DNA of 24,071 nucleotides from Patescibacteria group bacterium UBA6033 (GCA_002429325.1 DIZH01000002.1:1-24071), one strand, 5' to 3'; shown: positions 6,452-14,515, numbered from the stretch's first letter. Numbers and translations are program-made. The notes: generated from the sequence alone by a model not told the origin.

Positions 6452-6805
6452 ATGTCACGATCACTCAAGAAAGGACCCTTTGTGGACGTCAAACTCCTGA
6501 AGAAGATCCTCGATAAGAAACCAGCATCTGCTGGCGTGATTAAGACATGGGCACGACGCAGCCAAATCAGCCCAGAAATGGTCGGGTTCTCCTTCGGAGT
6601 TCATAACGGCAAGACCCACATTGAGATAACAGTCTCTGAGGAAATGGTGGGGCACCGCCTCGGCGAATTCTCTCCGACCAAGAAGTTCGTCCGCCACGGA
6701 GGCAAGATGCAGAAGGAACTCGAATCGAAGCGCCAGGCGTCTGAGATTGCTGCAGCAAAGTCTGCGAAGGAATCTCCTGCAAAGGCTCCTGCCAAGAAGA
6801 AATAA
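6452..6805 (+). CDS. rpsS: 30S ribosomal protein S19
   Basis: 117 residues. S19 binds 16S rRNA in the head of the small subunit with S13. The start MSRSLKKGPFVDVKLLKK is the family signature, so I chose the ATG at 6452 rather than the in-frame ATG at 6386, which coincides with the promoter -35 box. FGVHNGKTHIEI and HRLGEFSPTKKF(V)RHGGK are also conserved. About 25 residues of Ala/Lys-rich C-terminal tail (ending SPAKAPAKKK) go beyond the usual 92. It is the first gene after the 3.3-kb interruption; rplV follows 3 bases after its stop. Confidence 0.97.
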   Translation: MSRSLKKGPFVDVKLLKKILDKKPASAGVIKTWARRSQISPEMVGFSFGVHNGKTHIEITVSEEMVGHRLGEFSPTKKFVRHGGKMQKELESKRQASEIAAAKSAKESPAKAPAKKK

Positions 6806-6808
6806 TAT

Positions 6809-7129
6809 ATGTCCCAAGCTACCCTCAAAAGCTATAATCAGTCCCCACGCAAGGTTCGCCTAGTGACTGACCTCGTAAAAGGGAAGAAGATTCCTGCTGC
6901 CTTGGTCGCACTTGAGTTCTTGCCGCGCCGCGCTTCAGAACCAGTAGCAAAAGTCATTAAAAGCGCTGCCGCAAACGCAAAAGCACAGGGAAAGAATCCG
7001 GATGAGATGACCATTCAGTCGATTATCGTCGAGAGCGCTGGCATGATGAAGAAGTATATGCCGCGCGCGTTTGGCCGTGCTGCTCCGATTCGCCGCCGCA
7101 AGAGCCGTGTTATCGTGCACCTCGCATAA
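6809..7129 (+). CDS. rplV: 50S ribosomal protein L22
   Basis: 106 residues. L22 binds 23S rRNA, and its long beta-hairpin reaches into the exit tunnel. Visible signatures are the N-terminal SPRKVRLVTDLVKGK, the AANAKAQGKNPDEM segment and the basic hairpin MPRAFGRAAPIRRRKSRVIVHL at the C-terminus. It has the usual length, starts 3 bases after rpsS without a ribosome site, and is followed by rpsC in the usual order. Confidence 0.97.
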   Translation: MSQATLKSYNQSPRKVRLVTDLVKGKKIPAALVALEFLPRRASEPVAKVIKSAAANAKAQGKNPDEMTIQSIIVESAGMMKKYMPRAFGRAAPIRRRKSRVIVHLA

Positions 7130-7136
7130 TTTTAAT

Positions 7137-7841
7137 ATGACACACACCGTACATCCTTACGCTCATCGCCTCGGCATCATCCGAGACTGGAAGAGCCGCT
7201 GGTTCGCAGCGGATAGCAAGAGCTATCGCGAAAATATCCTCGTCGATGAGACTATCCGCCGTTTCCTCATGAAGCGCCTGCGCGGTACCTACACGAGCAC
7301 TATTGAAATCGAGCGTTCAGCCAATGAATTGCGCGTTACTATCTCCACGGCACGTCCAGGATTGGTCATCGGCCGTTCAGGCGAGAATTCAGTAAAGCTG
7401 CGCACCGAACTGACCAGCGTCGTCCACAAAGTAGCACCGAAGGACCACCGCACAATCAAGCTCGATATCAACGAGATACGCCAGCCCGAAACCGATGCGG
7501 CAGTTGTTGCCTACATGGTGGCTGAAGGACTCGAGAAGCGTATGCCGTTCCGCCGCGTACTGAAGCAAACGATTGAGAAGGTTATCGCCGCACGCGAGGT
7601 CGAAGGTGTGCGTATCGCAGTCTCCGGCCGCCTCGGCGGGGCTGAGATGAGTCGCAAGGAGGAACTCAAGAAGGGTCGTATTCCGCTCCAGACCTTCCGT
7701 GCTGATATCGATTTCGCTCACGAGAAGGCATATCTTCCGTACGGCGTCATTGGCATCAAGGTATGGATCTTCCGCGGGAACGTCTATCAGGACAAGAAGA
7801 CACCAGTTCGCATGAGCGAGACTGCACCAGCGCGCAGCTAA
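7137..7841 (+). CDS. rpsC: 30S ribosomal protein S3
   Basis: 234 residues. S3 forms part of the mRNA entry site and has helicase-like activity with S4 and S5. The start MTHTVHPYAHRLGIIRDWKS matches the family (GQKVnPigfRLGiirdW), so the ATG at 7137 is used instead of an upstream in-frame ATG inside rplV. The KH domain carries PGLVIGRSGENSVKLRTEL (about residues 77-95), and the C-terminal S3 domain carries RVLKQTIEKVI and GVRIAVSGRLGGAEMSRKE. The short C-terminal tail is variable in the family. Confidence 0.97.
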   Translation: MTHTVHPYAHRLGIIRDWKSRWFAADSKSYRENILVDETIRRFLMKRLRGTYTSTIEIERSANELRVTISTARPGLVIGRSGENSVKLRTELTSVVHKVAPKDHRTIKLDINEIRQPETDAAVVAYMVAEGLEKRMPFRRVLKQTIEKVIAAREVEGVRIAVSGRLGGAEMSRKEELKKGRIPLQTFRADIDFAHEKAYLPYGVIGIKVWIFRGNVYQDKKTPVRMSETAPARS

Positions 7842-7851
7842 TATTTGAGAT

Positions 7852-8274
7852 ATGTTGTTTCCTAAAAAAGTAAAACATCGCAAGTGGCAGACGCAGCGCT
7901 TGAGCGAAAAGCGGCTTAATCGCCCTGATACCCGCGGCATCAGCGTCACGTTCGGCTCATTCGGGCTCAAGGCGCTGACACCGGCGCGTATCACCAGCAA
8001 TCAGATCGAAGCTGCGCGTAAGGTTCTCACGCGCGCAACGGCAAAGACAGGGAAGCTCTGGATTCGTATCTTCCCTGATCGACCGGTCACGGCAAAGCCA
8101 GCGGAGGTCGGTATGGGTAGCGGTAAGGGCGATCCGAAACACTACGTCTTCCAGGTGCGTCCAGGTCGCATACTCTTCGAGATGGACGGCGTCGACGAGA
8201 AGATTGCACGCGAGCACCTGCGCCAAGCAAGCATGAAATTGCCGGTCAAGACCGCTATCGTGACGCGTCAATAA
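7852..8274 (+). CDS. rplP: 50S ribosomal protein L16
   Basis: 140 residues, the standard length. L16 lies at the A-site side of the large subunit and helps tRNA accommodation. Signatures include MLFPKKVKHRKWQ, FGLKALTPARITSNQIEAAR, IRIFPDRPVTAKPAEVGMG and GKGDPKHYVFQVRPGRILFE. It starts 10 bases after the rpsC stop and is followed by rpmC after 19 bases. Confidence 0.97.
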   Translation: MLFPKKVKHRKWQTQRLSEKRLNRPDTRGISVTFGSFGLKALTPARITSNQIEAARKVLTRATAKTGKLWIRIFPDRPVTAKPAEVGMGSGKGDPKHYVFQVRPGRILFEMDGVDEKIAREHLRQASMKLPVKTAIVTRQ

Positions 8275-8293
8275 TTGCTTTATTTCTATTTAT

Positions 8294-8494
8294 ATGGCAA
8301 AAAAGGAAGTAATGACCACGAAGACTGAACAGGAGCTTGCGAAGCTCCTCGTCGAGACCCGTATGGAGCTGCGCACCCAGCGCTTTGCTGCTGCCGGCGC
8401 TCGCGCGAAGGATTCGAACACGCCGAAGAAGCTTCGACAGACGGTCGCTCGAGTGCTGACGGAACAACATATGCGTGCGCTCAAGGCCATCTAA
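8294..8494 (+). CDS. rpmC: 50S ribosomal protein L29
   Basis: 66 residues, a two-helix protein near the peptide exit that helps form the trigger-factor site. The core LAKLLVETRMELRTQRFAAA and the end RVLTEQHMRALKAI fit the family, though L29 is weakly conserved and part of the support is its position between rplP and rpsQ. A T-rich spacer and the AAAA-rich start MAKKEV give no Shine-Dalgarno site. Confidence 0.92.
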   Translation: MAKKEVMTTKTEQELAKLLVETRMELRTQRFAAAGARAKDSNTPKKLRQTVARVLTEQHMRALKAI

Positions 8495-8498
8495 TACC

Positions 8499-8774
8499 AT
8501 GGAAACAAAAATTTCACGCCCTCAATCATTCACCGGCACTGTCGTAAAGGCAGCGATGACCGACACTGCAACCGTCCGCGTGGACCGGTATGTAAAGAAC
8601 GCAAAGTACAAGAAGTATTTCGTACGCTCGAAGAAGTTCCTCGCGCACAATCCAGGCAATGTGGCTCAGGTGGGCGACACGGTGACTATCGTTGCTTCTC
8701 GTCCGATCTCTAAGTTGAAGAGCTTCATCATCGACGCGACCAAGACGGTCAAGGCGGAGAATGTCACCGAATAA
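8499..8774 (+). CDS. rpsQ: 30S ribosomal protein S17
   Basis: 91 residues. S17 is an OB-fold primary binder of 16S rRNA. The core FTGTVVKAAMTDTATVRVDR, the KYKKYFVRSKKFLAHNP segment and VGDTVTIVASRPISKLKSF match the family closely. The ATG at 8499 (METKISRPQ) is preferred over the in-frame ATG at 8475, which lies inside rpmC. It starts 4 bases after the rpmC stop. Confidence 0.96.
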   Translation: METKISRPQSFTGTVVKAAMTDTATVRVDRYVKNAKYKKYFVRSKKFLAHNPGNVAQVGDTVTIVASRPISKLKSFIIDATKTVKAENVTE

Positions 8775-8777
8775 TAT

Positions 8778-9155
8778 ATGTTGCAGCCTCAATCCATTGT
8801 GTCAGTAGCAGATAACTCCGGCGGCAAAGTCGCTCGCATCTTCAAGGTGCTCGGCGGAAGCAAGCGTCGCTATGCGGAGATTGGCGATTCTGTCGTGGTC
8901 TCTATCCAGACTGCAGAGCCTCGCAAGGCGGTGAAGAAGAAAGATATCTATCGCGCAATCGTCGTCCGCCAAGTGAAGCCGTTCGGTCGCAAGGATGGCT
9001 CGTATGTGCGCTTTGATGAGAACGCGGTCGTACTCATCGAGAAGCAGGGAAAGGAGATGGGTCCGAAAGGGAACCGCATCTTCGGTCCGGTCCCGCGCGA
9101 GCTTTCTGAACTCGGATGGCACTCTATTGTGTCACTCGCAGCTGACGTCGTCTAA
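8778..9155 (+). CDS. rplN: 50S ribosomal protein L14
   Basis: 125 residues. L14 contacts 16S helix 14 in an intersubunit bridge. Signatures are MLQPQSIVSVADNSGGKVARIFKV, the KKKDIYRAIVVRQ segment, FDENAVVLIEKQGKEMGPKGNRIFGPVPREL and a C-terminal SLAADVV. It starts 3 bases after rpsQ and is 10 bases before rplX. The length and motifs are fully normal. Confidence 0.97.
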   Translation: MLQPQSIVSVADNSGGKVARIFKVLGGSKRRYAEIGDSVVVSIQTAEPRKAVKKKDIYRAIVVRQVKPFGRKDGSYVRFDENAVVLIEKQGKEMGPKGNRIFGPVPRELSELGWHSIVSLAADVV

Positions 9156-9165
9156 TAATTTTCGT

Positions 9166-9396
9166 ATGCACGTCAAAAAAGGAGACAAAATAAAGGTAAT
9201 CGCAGGTAAAGACAAAGGGAAGACCGGCACTATTCTTCGTGCCTTGCCGAAAGAGGATAAGGTCGTCGTCGAAGGAGTCGCAATCGCGAAGCGCCACGTG
9301 AAGGGTCGCGCAGGTGAGGTCGGCCATATTGCTGAGCGCCCACGCCCAATCCACGTATCGAATGTTCGCCTCGAATCAGCCAAAGGCGCAAAATAA
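9166..9396 (+). CDS. rplX: 50S ribosomal protein L24 (short form)
   Basis: 76 residues. The KOW motif is clear at the N-terminus (KKGDKIKVIAGKDKGKTGTI), followed by VVVEGVAIAKRHVKGRAGEVGHI and the end HVSNVRLESAKGAK. Typical L24 is about 100 residues; the C-terminal zinc/hairpin part is missing, giving a compact form. L24 starts 50S assembly by binding the 5' end of 23S rRNA. The start at 9166 is used because the longer in-frame ATG at 8995 would lie inside rplN. Confidence 0.95.
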   Translation: MHVKKGDKIKVIAGKDKGKTGTILRALPKEDKVVVEGVAIAKRHVKGRAGEVGHIAERPRPIHVSNVRLESAKGAK

Positions 9397-9404
9397 AAGA
9401 GCAT

Positions 9405-9956
9405 ATGTCTATCACCAAACAAAAACAGCAATCTTCCTACAGCGTACTCGCGAAGGATTTTGGCTACACGAGCTCGATGCAGGGCCCGCGTATCCAGAAG
9501 GTCATCGTATCGACCGGCGTCGGCAAGAAGCGCGACAAGAAGCAGCTCGAGCTCATCGAGGACCGTCTCGCGAAGATCACTGGTCAGAAGCCATCACTAC
9601 GCCCAGCGCGTATGTCCATCGCCTCCTTCAAGGTACGTGAGGGCGACACGGTCGGCATGCAGGTCACGCTCCGTGGCGCGCGTATGTTCGATTTCATCGA
9701 TAAGGTCATCCATATCGCTCTTCCTCGTACTCGCGACTTCCGCGGCCTCAAGGCGACCGCCATCGATTCGATGGGGAATCTCACTATCGGCATCAAAGAC
9801 AACACTATTTTCCCCGAGACGAGCGATGAGGATCTGAAGGACGTCTTCGGGCTTGCTATCACTATCGTCACGACGGCCAAGTCGAAGGCCGAAGCTGAGG
9901 CATTCTTCCGCTATCTCGGACTCCCGCTTATCGTTGACGGAGACGTAAAACGCTGA
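9405..9956 (+). CDS. rplE: 50S ribosomal protein L5
   Basis: 183 residues. L5 belongs to the 5S RNP and contacts P-site tRNA. FGYTSSMQGPRIQKVIVSTGVG, then ITGQKPSLRPARMSIASFKVREG, VTLRGARMFDFIDKVIHIALP and RDFRGL follow the family order. It starts 8 bases after rplX. A hairpin with a T-run separates it from rpsN (36-base gap), the only sizeable gap in this part of the operon. Confidence 0.97.
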   Translation: MSITKQKQQSSYSVLAKDFGYTSSMQGPRIQKVIVSTGVGKKRDKKQLELIEDRLAKITGQKPSLRPARMSIASFKVREGDTVGMQVTLRGARMFDFIDKVIHIALPRTRDFRGLKATAIDSMGNLTIGIKDNTIFPETSDEDLKDVFGLAITIVTTAKSKAEAEAFFRYLGLPLIVDGDVKR

Positions 9957-9970
9957 TATTCTCTAACTAC

Positions 9971-9992
9971 GCTCCTCGGAGCTTTATTTTTT
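9971..9992 (+). promoter_or_regulatory. hairpin plus T-run abutting the rpsN start codon
   Basis: GCTC-CTCG-GAGC (9971-9982) followed by TTTATTTTTT ending at base 9992, right before the ATG. It resembles a small terminator between rplE and rpsN, similar to the elements before rpsS and ndk. It may tune distal expression or bind a ribosomal protein. Confidence 0.45.
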
Positions 9993-10262
9993 ATGGCAAA
10001 GAAATCCCAACTCGCACGACTCGCTAAAAAGACGAAACTCGTTGCGAAATATGCAGTCAAACGCGCAGCGCTCAAGGCTGCGGGTGACTCTGCGGGACTC
10101 CAGAAGCTTCCGAAGAACTCCTCGCCAGTGCGTTTGAAGAACCGTTGCGCCATCACCGGCCGCTCCCGCGGCTATATGCGCACGTTCGGCCTCTCTCGTA
10201 TCCAATTCCGCGAGCTCGCGCTCGAAGGGAAGATTCCAGGCGTAAAGAAAGCATCATGGTAA
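9993..10262 (+). CDS. rpsN: 30S ribosomal protein S14 (zinc-free form)
   Basis: 89 residues. S14 sits in the 30S head. The C-terminal region SSPVRLKNRCAITGRSRGYMRTFGLSR and FRELALEGKIPGVKKASW is diagnostic. Only one cysteine is present, so this is the C-minus form without the CxxC zinc knuckle. The hairpin at 9971-9992 runs up to its ATG. Its stop overlaps the rpsH start by 7 bases (ATGGTAA), giving translational coupling. Confidence 0.96.
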   Translation: MAKKSQLARLAKKTKLVAKYAVKRAALKAAGDSAGLQKLPKNSSPVRLKNRCAITGRSRGYMRTFGLSRIQFRELALEGKIPGVKKASW

Positions 10263-10660
10263 CTGACCGCATCGGAGATTTCATCATTCGCTTGCAGAAT
10301 GCCGCTCGCATCGGCAAGCCGTCTGTAAAGATGCCGTATTCCTCACACGTAGTTGCTATCGCGAAGAAGCTCAAGGAGCTTGGTTTCGTCACGTCAGTTG
10401 AAGTAAAGGCGATAGGGGAAAGCGAGGTGAAGAAAGAGACTGTCGTCATGCTCGCCTACAATGAGAAGGGTCAGTCGAAGCTTCGCGGCGTGAAGCGCAT
10501 CAGCAAGCCAGGTCGCCGTCTGTATGTTCCCTCGAGCGAAGCTCATCGTGTGAAGGGGGGCACTGGCGTACGCATCATCTCATCGTCGACAGGTATCGTG
10601 TCAGACTCTGAAGCGCGCAAAGCGCATGTCGGCGGTGAGAACCTGTTTGAAATTTGGTAA
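10256..10660 (+). CDS. rpsH: 30S ribosomal protein S8
   Basis: 134 residues. S8 binds the central domain of 16S rRNA; in E. coli it represses the spc operon. MVTDRIGDFIIRLQNAARIGK, VKMPYSSHVVAIAKKLKELG, RISKPGRRLYVP and the C-terminal GIVSDSEARKAHVGGENLFEIW match. The ATG at 10256 lies inside the end of rpsN; a longer in-frame start at 10145 would be embedded in rpsN and is rejected. rplF follows after 7 bases. Confidence 0.97.
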   Translation: MVTDRIGDFIIRLQNAARIGKPSVKMPYSSHVVAIAKKLKELGFVTSVEVKAIGESEVKKETVVMLAYNEKGQSKLRGVKRISKPGRRLYVPSSEAHRVKGGTGVRIISSSTGIVSDSEARKAHVGGENLFEIW

Positions 10661-10667
10661 TTGAAAT

Positions 10668-11198
10668 ATGAGCCGCCTCGCAAAAAAACCAACAGCCGCA
10701 GGGAAGACCGATGTCTCGGTCGCTAGTGGCGTCCTCACGGTGAAGGGAACTAAAGGAACGCTCACCAAGCGCGTCCATCCTTCAGTCAGCATTACCGTCG
10801 ATAACGGCAGCGTGACTATCGCGCCGAAGGATCACTCACGGCTCGCTAAGGCGCTCATCGGCACCTATGCATCGCATGTGAAGAATATGGTTCAAGGCGT
10901 CGAGACGCCGTTTATGAAGAAGCTTATTCTCGAAGGCGTCGGCTACAAAGTCGAAGTGAAAGGCAAGGATGTCGTGCTCACGGTCGGTTTCTCGCATACC
11001 GTCCCGCTCACTATCCCAGCTGACGTCACCGCAACGGTTGAAAAGAACGTCATCAAGCTCGAGAGTATCAACAAAGAGTCGGTCGGGCAATTCGCCGCAA
11101 ATATTCGCCGCGTGAAGCCGCCGGAGCCGTATCTCGGCAAAGGCATTCGCTACGATGGCGAAGTCATCCGACGCAAGCAGGGCAAGAAAGCAGTATAA
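10668..11198 (+). CDS. rplF: 50S ribosomal protein L6
   Basis: 176 residues, two repeated domains. L6 lies by the sarcin-ricin loop and the factor-binding site. LTVKGTKGTLTKRVHPSV in the first domain, LEGVGYKVEVKGKDVVLTVGFSH in the middle and RRVKPPEPYLGKGIRYDGE near the end are the standard landmarks. It starts 7 bases after rpsH and ends 5 bases before rplR. Confidence 0.97.
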   Translation: MSRLAKKPTAAGKTDVSVASGVLTVKGTKGTLTKRVHPSVSITVDNGSVTIAPKDHSRLAKALIGTYASHVKNMVQGVETPFMKKLILEGVGYKVEVKGKDVVLTVGFSHTVPLTIPADVTATVEKNVIKLESINKESVGQFAANIRRVKPPEPYLGKGIRYDGEVIRRKQGKKAV

Positions 11199-11203
11199 AC
11201 TTT

Positions 11204-11554
11204 ATGAACCACGCACCCACAACTAAAAGTGAACTCCGCCAGCGCCGCCACGCGCGCGTGCGCGCTATTGTGAAGGGCACGGCAGAACGCCCTCGCCTCG
11301 CGGTGTATCGCAGTAATCGTTTCGTATCAGCACAGCTCATCGACGACACGATAGGGAAGACTATCGCTGCCGCACATGGTCGCGATTTCAAAGGTCCGCA
11401 GTCCGTACAGGCAAAGGAGGTCGGAAAGACTATTGCCGAGAAAGCGAAAGCCGCAGGCATCAGTGCAATCGTATTCGATCGCGCGGGGTATCGCTACGGC
11501 GGGCAAGTGAAGACACTTGCTGATGCTGCGCGGGAAGCCGGCCTTACTTTTTAA
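11204..11554 (+). CDS. rplR: 50S ribosomal protein L18
   Basis: 116 residues. L18 binds 5S rRNA and brings it to the 50S subunit. RQRRHARVRAIVKGTAERPRLAVYRSNRFVSAQLIDD is the typical N-terminal half, and VFDRAGYRYGGQVKTLADAAREAGL the typical C-terminus. It starts 5 bases after rplF and 6 bases before rpsE. Confidence 0.97.
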   Translation: MNHAPTTKSELRQRRHARVRAIVKGTAERPRLAVYRSNRFVSAQLIDDTIGKTIAAAHGRDFKGPQSVQAKEVGKTIAEKAKAAGISAIVFDRAGYRYGGQVKTLADAAREAGLTF

Positions 11555-11560
11555 TACTCT

Positions 11561-12193
11561 ATGTCAACAATGGAACCAGAAGTGATACAGGAAGAAACGG
11601 TGGTCGAATCGCCAGTGGCGACGGTTGCTGAGAACGTGGAAGGTGTTGTGACACCAACAGGTGCTGCAGCATTAGTCGCACGTCCAGGTGCTCGCGGCTC
11701 GATTCGTGGACGCAGCGGCGGCCGCCCAGGCGGCCGTGGCCCACGCCCCCCTCGCGAGCGCGGCGAGTTCGACCAGGTGACCATCGATGCGCGCCGCGTG
11801 GCTCGCGTGATGGCCGGTGGCCGACGTTTCAACTTCAGCCTCGTCGTCGTTATTGGCGACCGCAAAGGTCGCGTCGGTGTGGGTCTTGGTAAGGGCGTCG
11901 ATACAGCACTTGCTATCGACAAAGCGACACGGGACGCCAAGAAGCATCTTTTCACGATTCCTCGCACGGCTTCAGGTTCTATTCCTCATGAGGTTTCAAC
12001 CAAGTATGCGTCATCGACGGTTGAGATTATTCCGTCTCGCGGCCGCGGTCTCGTTGCAGGTTCGGCGATGCGCACGGTGCTCGACCTTGCGGGCGTTACG
12101 GATGTCGTTACCAAGATTCACTCACGCTCGAAGAACAAGCTCACCATCGCACGAGCAACGGTCGAGGCTCTGAAGAAGCTCCGCAGTAAATAG
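11561..12193 (+). CDS. rpsE: 30S ribosomal protein S5 with Arg/Gly-rich N-terminal extension
   Basis: 210 residues against about 166 in E. coli. The first 70 residues are an added low-complexity region: an acidic/Val start (EVIQEETVVESPVATVAENV) followed by an RG-rich stretch (ARGSIRGRSGGRPGGRGPRP). The canonical S5 domain then follows: VARVMAGGRRFNFSLVVVIGD, GRVGVGLGKGVDTALAIDKA, PSRGRGLVAGSAMRTVLDLAG and NKLTIARATVEAL. S5 acts in decoding fidelity and mRNA entry. rpmD (L30), which normally lies between rpsE and rplO, is missing, as is general in CPR bacteria. Confidence 0.97.
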   Translation: MSTMEPEVIQEETVVESPVATVAENVEGVVTPTGAAALVARPGARGSIRGRSGGRPGGRGPRPPRERGEFDQVTIDARRVARVMAGGRRFNFSLVVVIGDRKGRVGVGLGKGVDTALAIDKATRDAKKHLFTIPRTASGSIPHEVSTKYASSTVEIIPSRGRGLVAGSAMRTVLDLAGVTDVVTKIHSRSKNKLTIARATVEALKKLRSK

Positions 12194-12203
12194 TTTTCAT
12201 ACC

Positions 12204-12656
12204 ATGCAACTCAACACCATAGCTCCTCGCACCAAGAACAAGAAGAACGCACCGGTCGGTCGCGGCGGCAAGCGTGGCAAGACCTCTGGTCGCGGCGGCA
12301 AGGGCCAGACGGCTCGCGCCGGCCATCACATACGCCCGGAAGTACGCGACCTCATCAAGAAGCTCCCAAAGCTCCGCGGCCATGGTAAAAATCGCGCTCG
12401 CACCGTACGTACGAATCGCATTGCGACCTCAGCAGTGAACCTTACTGCGCTTGAAGCTGCTTACAAAGCAGGGGAGACCGTTTCTCCAGCTTCCTTGGTT
12501 GCTCGCGGTCTCGTTCGTCGCGCAAAAGGTCGTGCCCCGGTCGTGAAGATCCTCGGTACCGGTACCCTCACCAAGGCGCTCGTCATCAGAGGGTGTACAC
12601 TGTCTGATGCCGCTCGTGCCGCGCTCGTCGCGGTCGGGGGAACCAGCCATGATTAA
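12204..12656 (+). CDS. rplO: 50S ribosomal protein L15
   Basis: 150 residues. L15 is a late assembly protein linking 23S domains. The glycine-rich start KKNAPVGRGGKRGKTSGRGGKGQTAR, the RGLVRRAKGRAPVKIL-like segment (here LVRRAKGRAPVVKILGTG) and the end DAARAALVAVGGTS fit. It starts 10 bases after rpsE. Its stop codon overlaps the secY start by 8 bases (ATGATTAA), so the two are translationally coupled. Confidence 0.96.
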   Translation: MQLNTIAPRTKNKKNAPVGRGGKRGKTSGRGGKGQTARAGHHIRPEVRDLIKKLPKLRGHGKNRARTVRTNRIATSAVNLTALEAAYKAGETVSPASLVARGLVRRAKGRAPVVKILGTGTLTKALVIRGCTLSDAARAALVAVGGTSHD

Positions 12657-13923
12657 CTCTTTTGTTCATAAAATCAAACTGACTTTCGGCGACGCTGAAA
12701 TCCGCACTCGCGTTCTTTTTGTCGTCGGTGCACTCGTTCTCTTCCGTTTTCTTGCGACTATTCCTATTCCAGGCGTCGATAAAAACGCGCTTGCTTCGTT
12801 TTTCGCAAGCAATCAATTTTTTGGACTCATGAATGTCTTCTCAGGCGGCGGATTGTCTCATCTTTCCATTGTGATGCTCGGCGTCGGTCCGTATATCACA
12901 GCATCCATCGTGATGCAGCTCGCGACTATCGTCTTCCCGCAGGTGAAGCAGGCATACTTTGAGAATGGCGAAGCTGGGCGCGCTCAGTTCATCGAATGGA
13001 GCCGCCTCCTCACTATCCCTATCGCAGTGCTTCAGGCCATCGGCTTTTTGTTCCTGCTTGAGAGTCAGAGCGTGATAGGGCACTTGGGTACGCTCGCGCT
13101 AGTCGGTGACATTGCCATTGTCACTGCTGGTTCACTCCTCCTCATGTGGCTCGGCGAACTCGTGACGGAATTCGGCATCGGCAACGGCGTGTCACTTATC
13201 ATCCTCGCCGGTATTCTTGCGCGCGTACCCTCAAGCATCTCGCAAACTATCTTCGCGTCGAGCGTTGCGAATATCCCTGCGTATCTCGCATTCACTGCTC
13301 TTGCCGGCCTCATGATATACGCTGTTGTGGTCGTGTCAGACGCTGAGCGCTCCATACCGATAGCCTATGCGCGTGCGGTACGCGGTGCGGCGCTCTCTCA
13401 GGGGGCCGCGACGTACCTTCCGATACGTCTTCTTCAGGCCGGCGTTATTCCAATTATTTTCGCTCTTTCGCTTCTCCTCGTTCCGCAGATGGCGCTCTCA
13501 ATGCTTTCCGCGATTCATGTATCGTTTGCCGCTGGCGCTTCACTCTGGTACACGGCGTTCCTTTCTAATCCATGGCAGTACGGCGCGGTCTACTTCCTGC
13601 TCGTCGTCCTCTTTACCTACTTCTATACTGCCGTCACTTTCGAGCCGCATCGCGTCGCAGAGAATCTCCAAAAGACCGGCGCGTTCGTCCCTGGCGTTCG
13701 TCCAGGCCGCGAGACTGAGGAGTACATCGGACATGTGGTGAATCGCATCACGCTCCCTGGCGCTTGTTTCCTCGGACTTCTCGCTGTCTCCCCATCTATC
13801 ATTCAGGGACTGACTGGCGTCACGACGCTCGTCTTGGGTGGTACCGCGCTCCTCATCGCCGTACAGGTCATCCTCGACCTTGCTCACAAGATCGACGCCC
13901 AAGTGTCGCTTCGAGAATACTAA
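12649..13923 (+). CDS. secY: preprotein translocase subunit SecY
   Basis: 424 residues with about ten hydrophobic membrane segments. SecY is the channel of the Sec translocon in the cytoplasmic membrane. The start MINSFVHKIKLTFGDAEIRTR followed by TIPIPGVDKNALASFF is typical, as are GVGPYITASIVMQL (plug/TM2 region), TEFGIGNGVSLII, YFYTAVTFEPHRVAENLQK and GAFVPGVRPGRETEEYI. The ATG at 12649 overlaps the end of rplO; a longer in-frame start at 12607 would add 14 residues foreign to SecY. It is followed by adk, a common order. Confidence 0.97.
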   Translation: MINSFVHKIKLTFGDAEIRTRVLFVVGALVLFRFLATIPIPGVDKNALASFFASNQFFGLMNVFSGGGLSHLSIVMLGVGPYITASIVMQLATIVFPQVKQAYFENGEAGRAQFIEWSRLLTIPIAVLQAIGFLFLLESQSVIGHLGTLALVGDIAIVTAGSLLLMWLGELVTEFGIGNGVSLIILAGILARVPSSISQTIFASSVANIPAYLAFTALAGLMIYAVVVVSDAERSIPIAYARAVRGAALSQGAATYLPIRLLQAGVIPIIFALSLLLVPQMALSMLSAIHVSFAAGASLWYTAFLSNPWQYGAVYFLLVVLFTYFYTAVTFEPHRVAENLQKTGAFVPGVRPGRETEEYIGHVVNRITLPGACFLGLLAVSPSIIQGLTGVTTLVLGGTALLIAVQVILDLAHKIDAQVSLREY

Positions 13924-13930
13924 AAAGTGC

Positions 13931-13936
13931 TAGAGT
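13931..13936 (+). promoter_or_regulatory. -10-like box TAGAGT before adk
   Basis: TAGAGT lies exactly 6 bases before the adk ATG and only 8 bases after the secY stop. If functional it would give a leaderless adk-map mRNA in addition to read-through. The same box occurs at 439-444 before rplC. Confidence 0.3.
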
Positions 13937-13942
13937 AAACCG

Positions 13943-14515
13943 ATGGAAACACGTACGATATTTTTCATTGGTAAGCCGGGCTGCGGGAAAGGAACACAAG
14001 CAAAACTGCTGTCGGAGAAAACGGGATGGAAAGTCATTTCTTCTGGTAGTCAGTTTCGCGCGATAGGAACAGAAGATACGCCCGTCGGCCGTAAAGTGAA
14101 GTCGGAAGTTAATATGGGGATGCTCTCGCCGCACTGGTTCGCCATGTATCTGTATCTCAAAGCACTATTCGGTATTCCTGAAGGCGAGGGAATCATTTTC
14201 GACGGCTTCAATCGCAAGGTGCCCGAAGCGGAGTTGGTCATCGATTCGCTCAAGTGGCTCGAGCGATCGTTCGTCATTTTCAATATTAAAGTGTCTGATG
14301 ATGAGATACGCCGCCGACTTCTGCTCCGCAAAGAAGTCGAAGGCCGCGCTGATGACTCTGCGGTCGATGAACGCATGAAGGAATACAATGAATACACCGC
14401 GCCAGCTATTGAAGTGTTCCGTACCTCCAGTACACTCATCGAGGTCAATGGCGAACAAACGCCCGAGGCAATTGCCGCGGACATTAGCGCAGCGCTCGCT
14501 CTCCACGAAGCATGA
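13943..14515 (+). CDS. adk: adenylate kinase, short-LID type
   Basis: 190 residues. It interconverts ATP + AMP and 2 ADP in the cytoplasm. The P-loop is GKPGCGKGTQ (10-19). The AMP-site motif reads DGFNRKVPEAE (87-97), with Asn in place of the usual Pro of DGFPR. The LID is short and zinc-free, ending in GRADDS with downstream Arg (RMKEY). Most adk products are 185-215 residues, so the length is normal. It starts 19 bases after secY. The last codon overlaps the map start (ATGA). Confidence 0.95.
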   Translation: METRTIFFIGKPGCGKGTQAKLLSEKTGWKVISSGSQFRAIGTEDTPVGRKVKSEVNMGMLSPHWFAMYLYLKALFGIPEGEGIIFDGFNRKVPEAELVIDSLKWLERSFVIFNIKVSDDEIRRRLLLRKEVEGRADDSAVDERMKEYNEYTAPAIEVFRTSSTLIEVNGEQTPEAIAADISAALALHEA

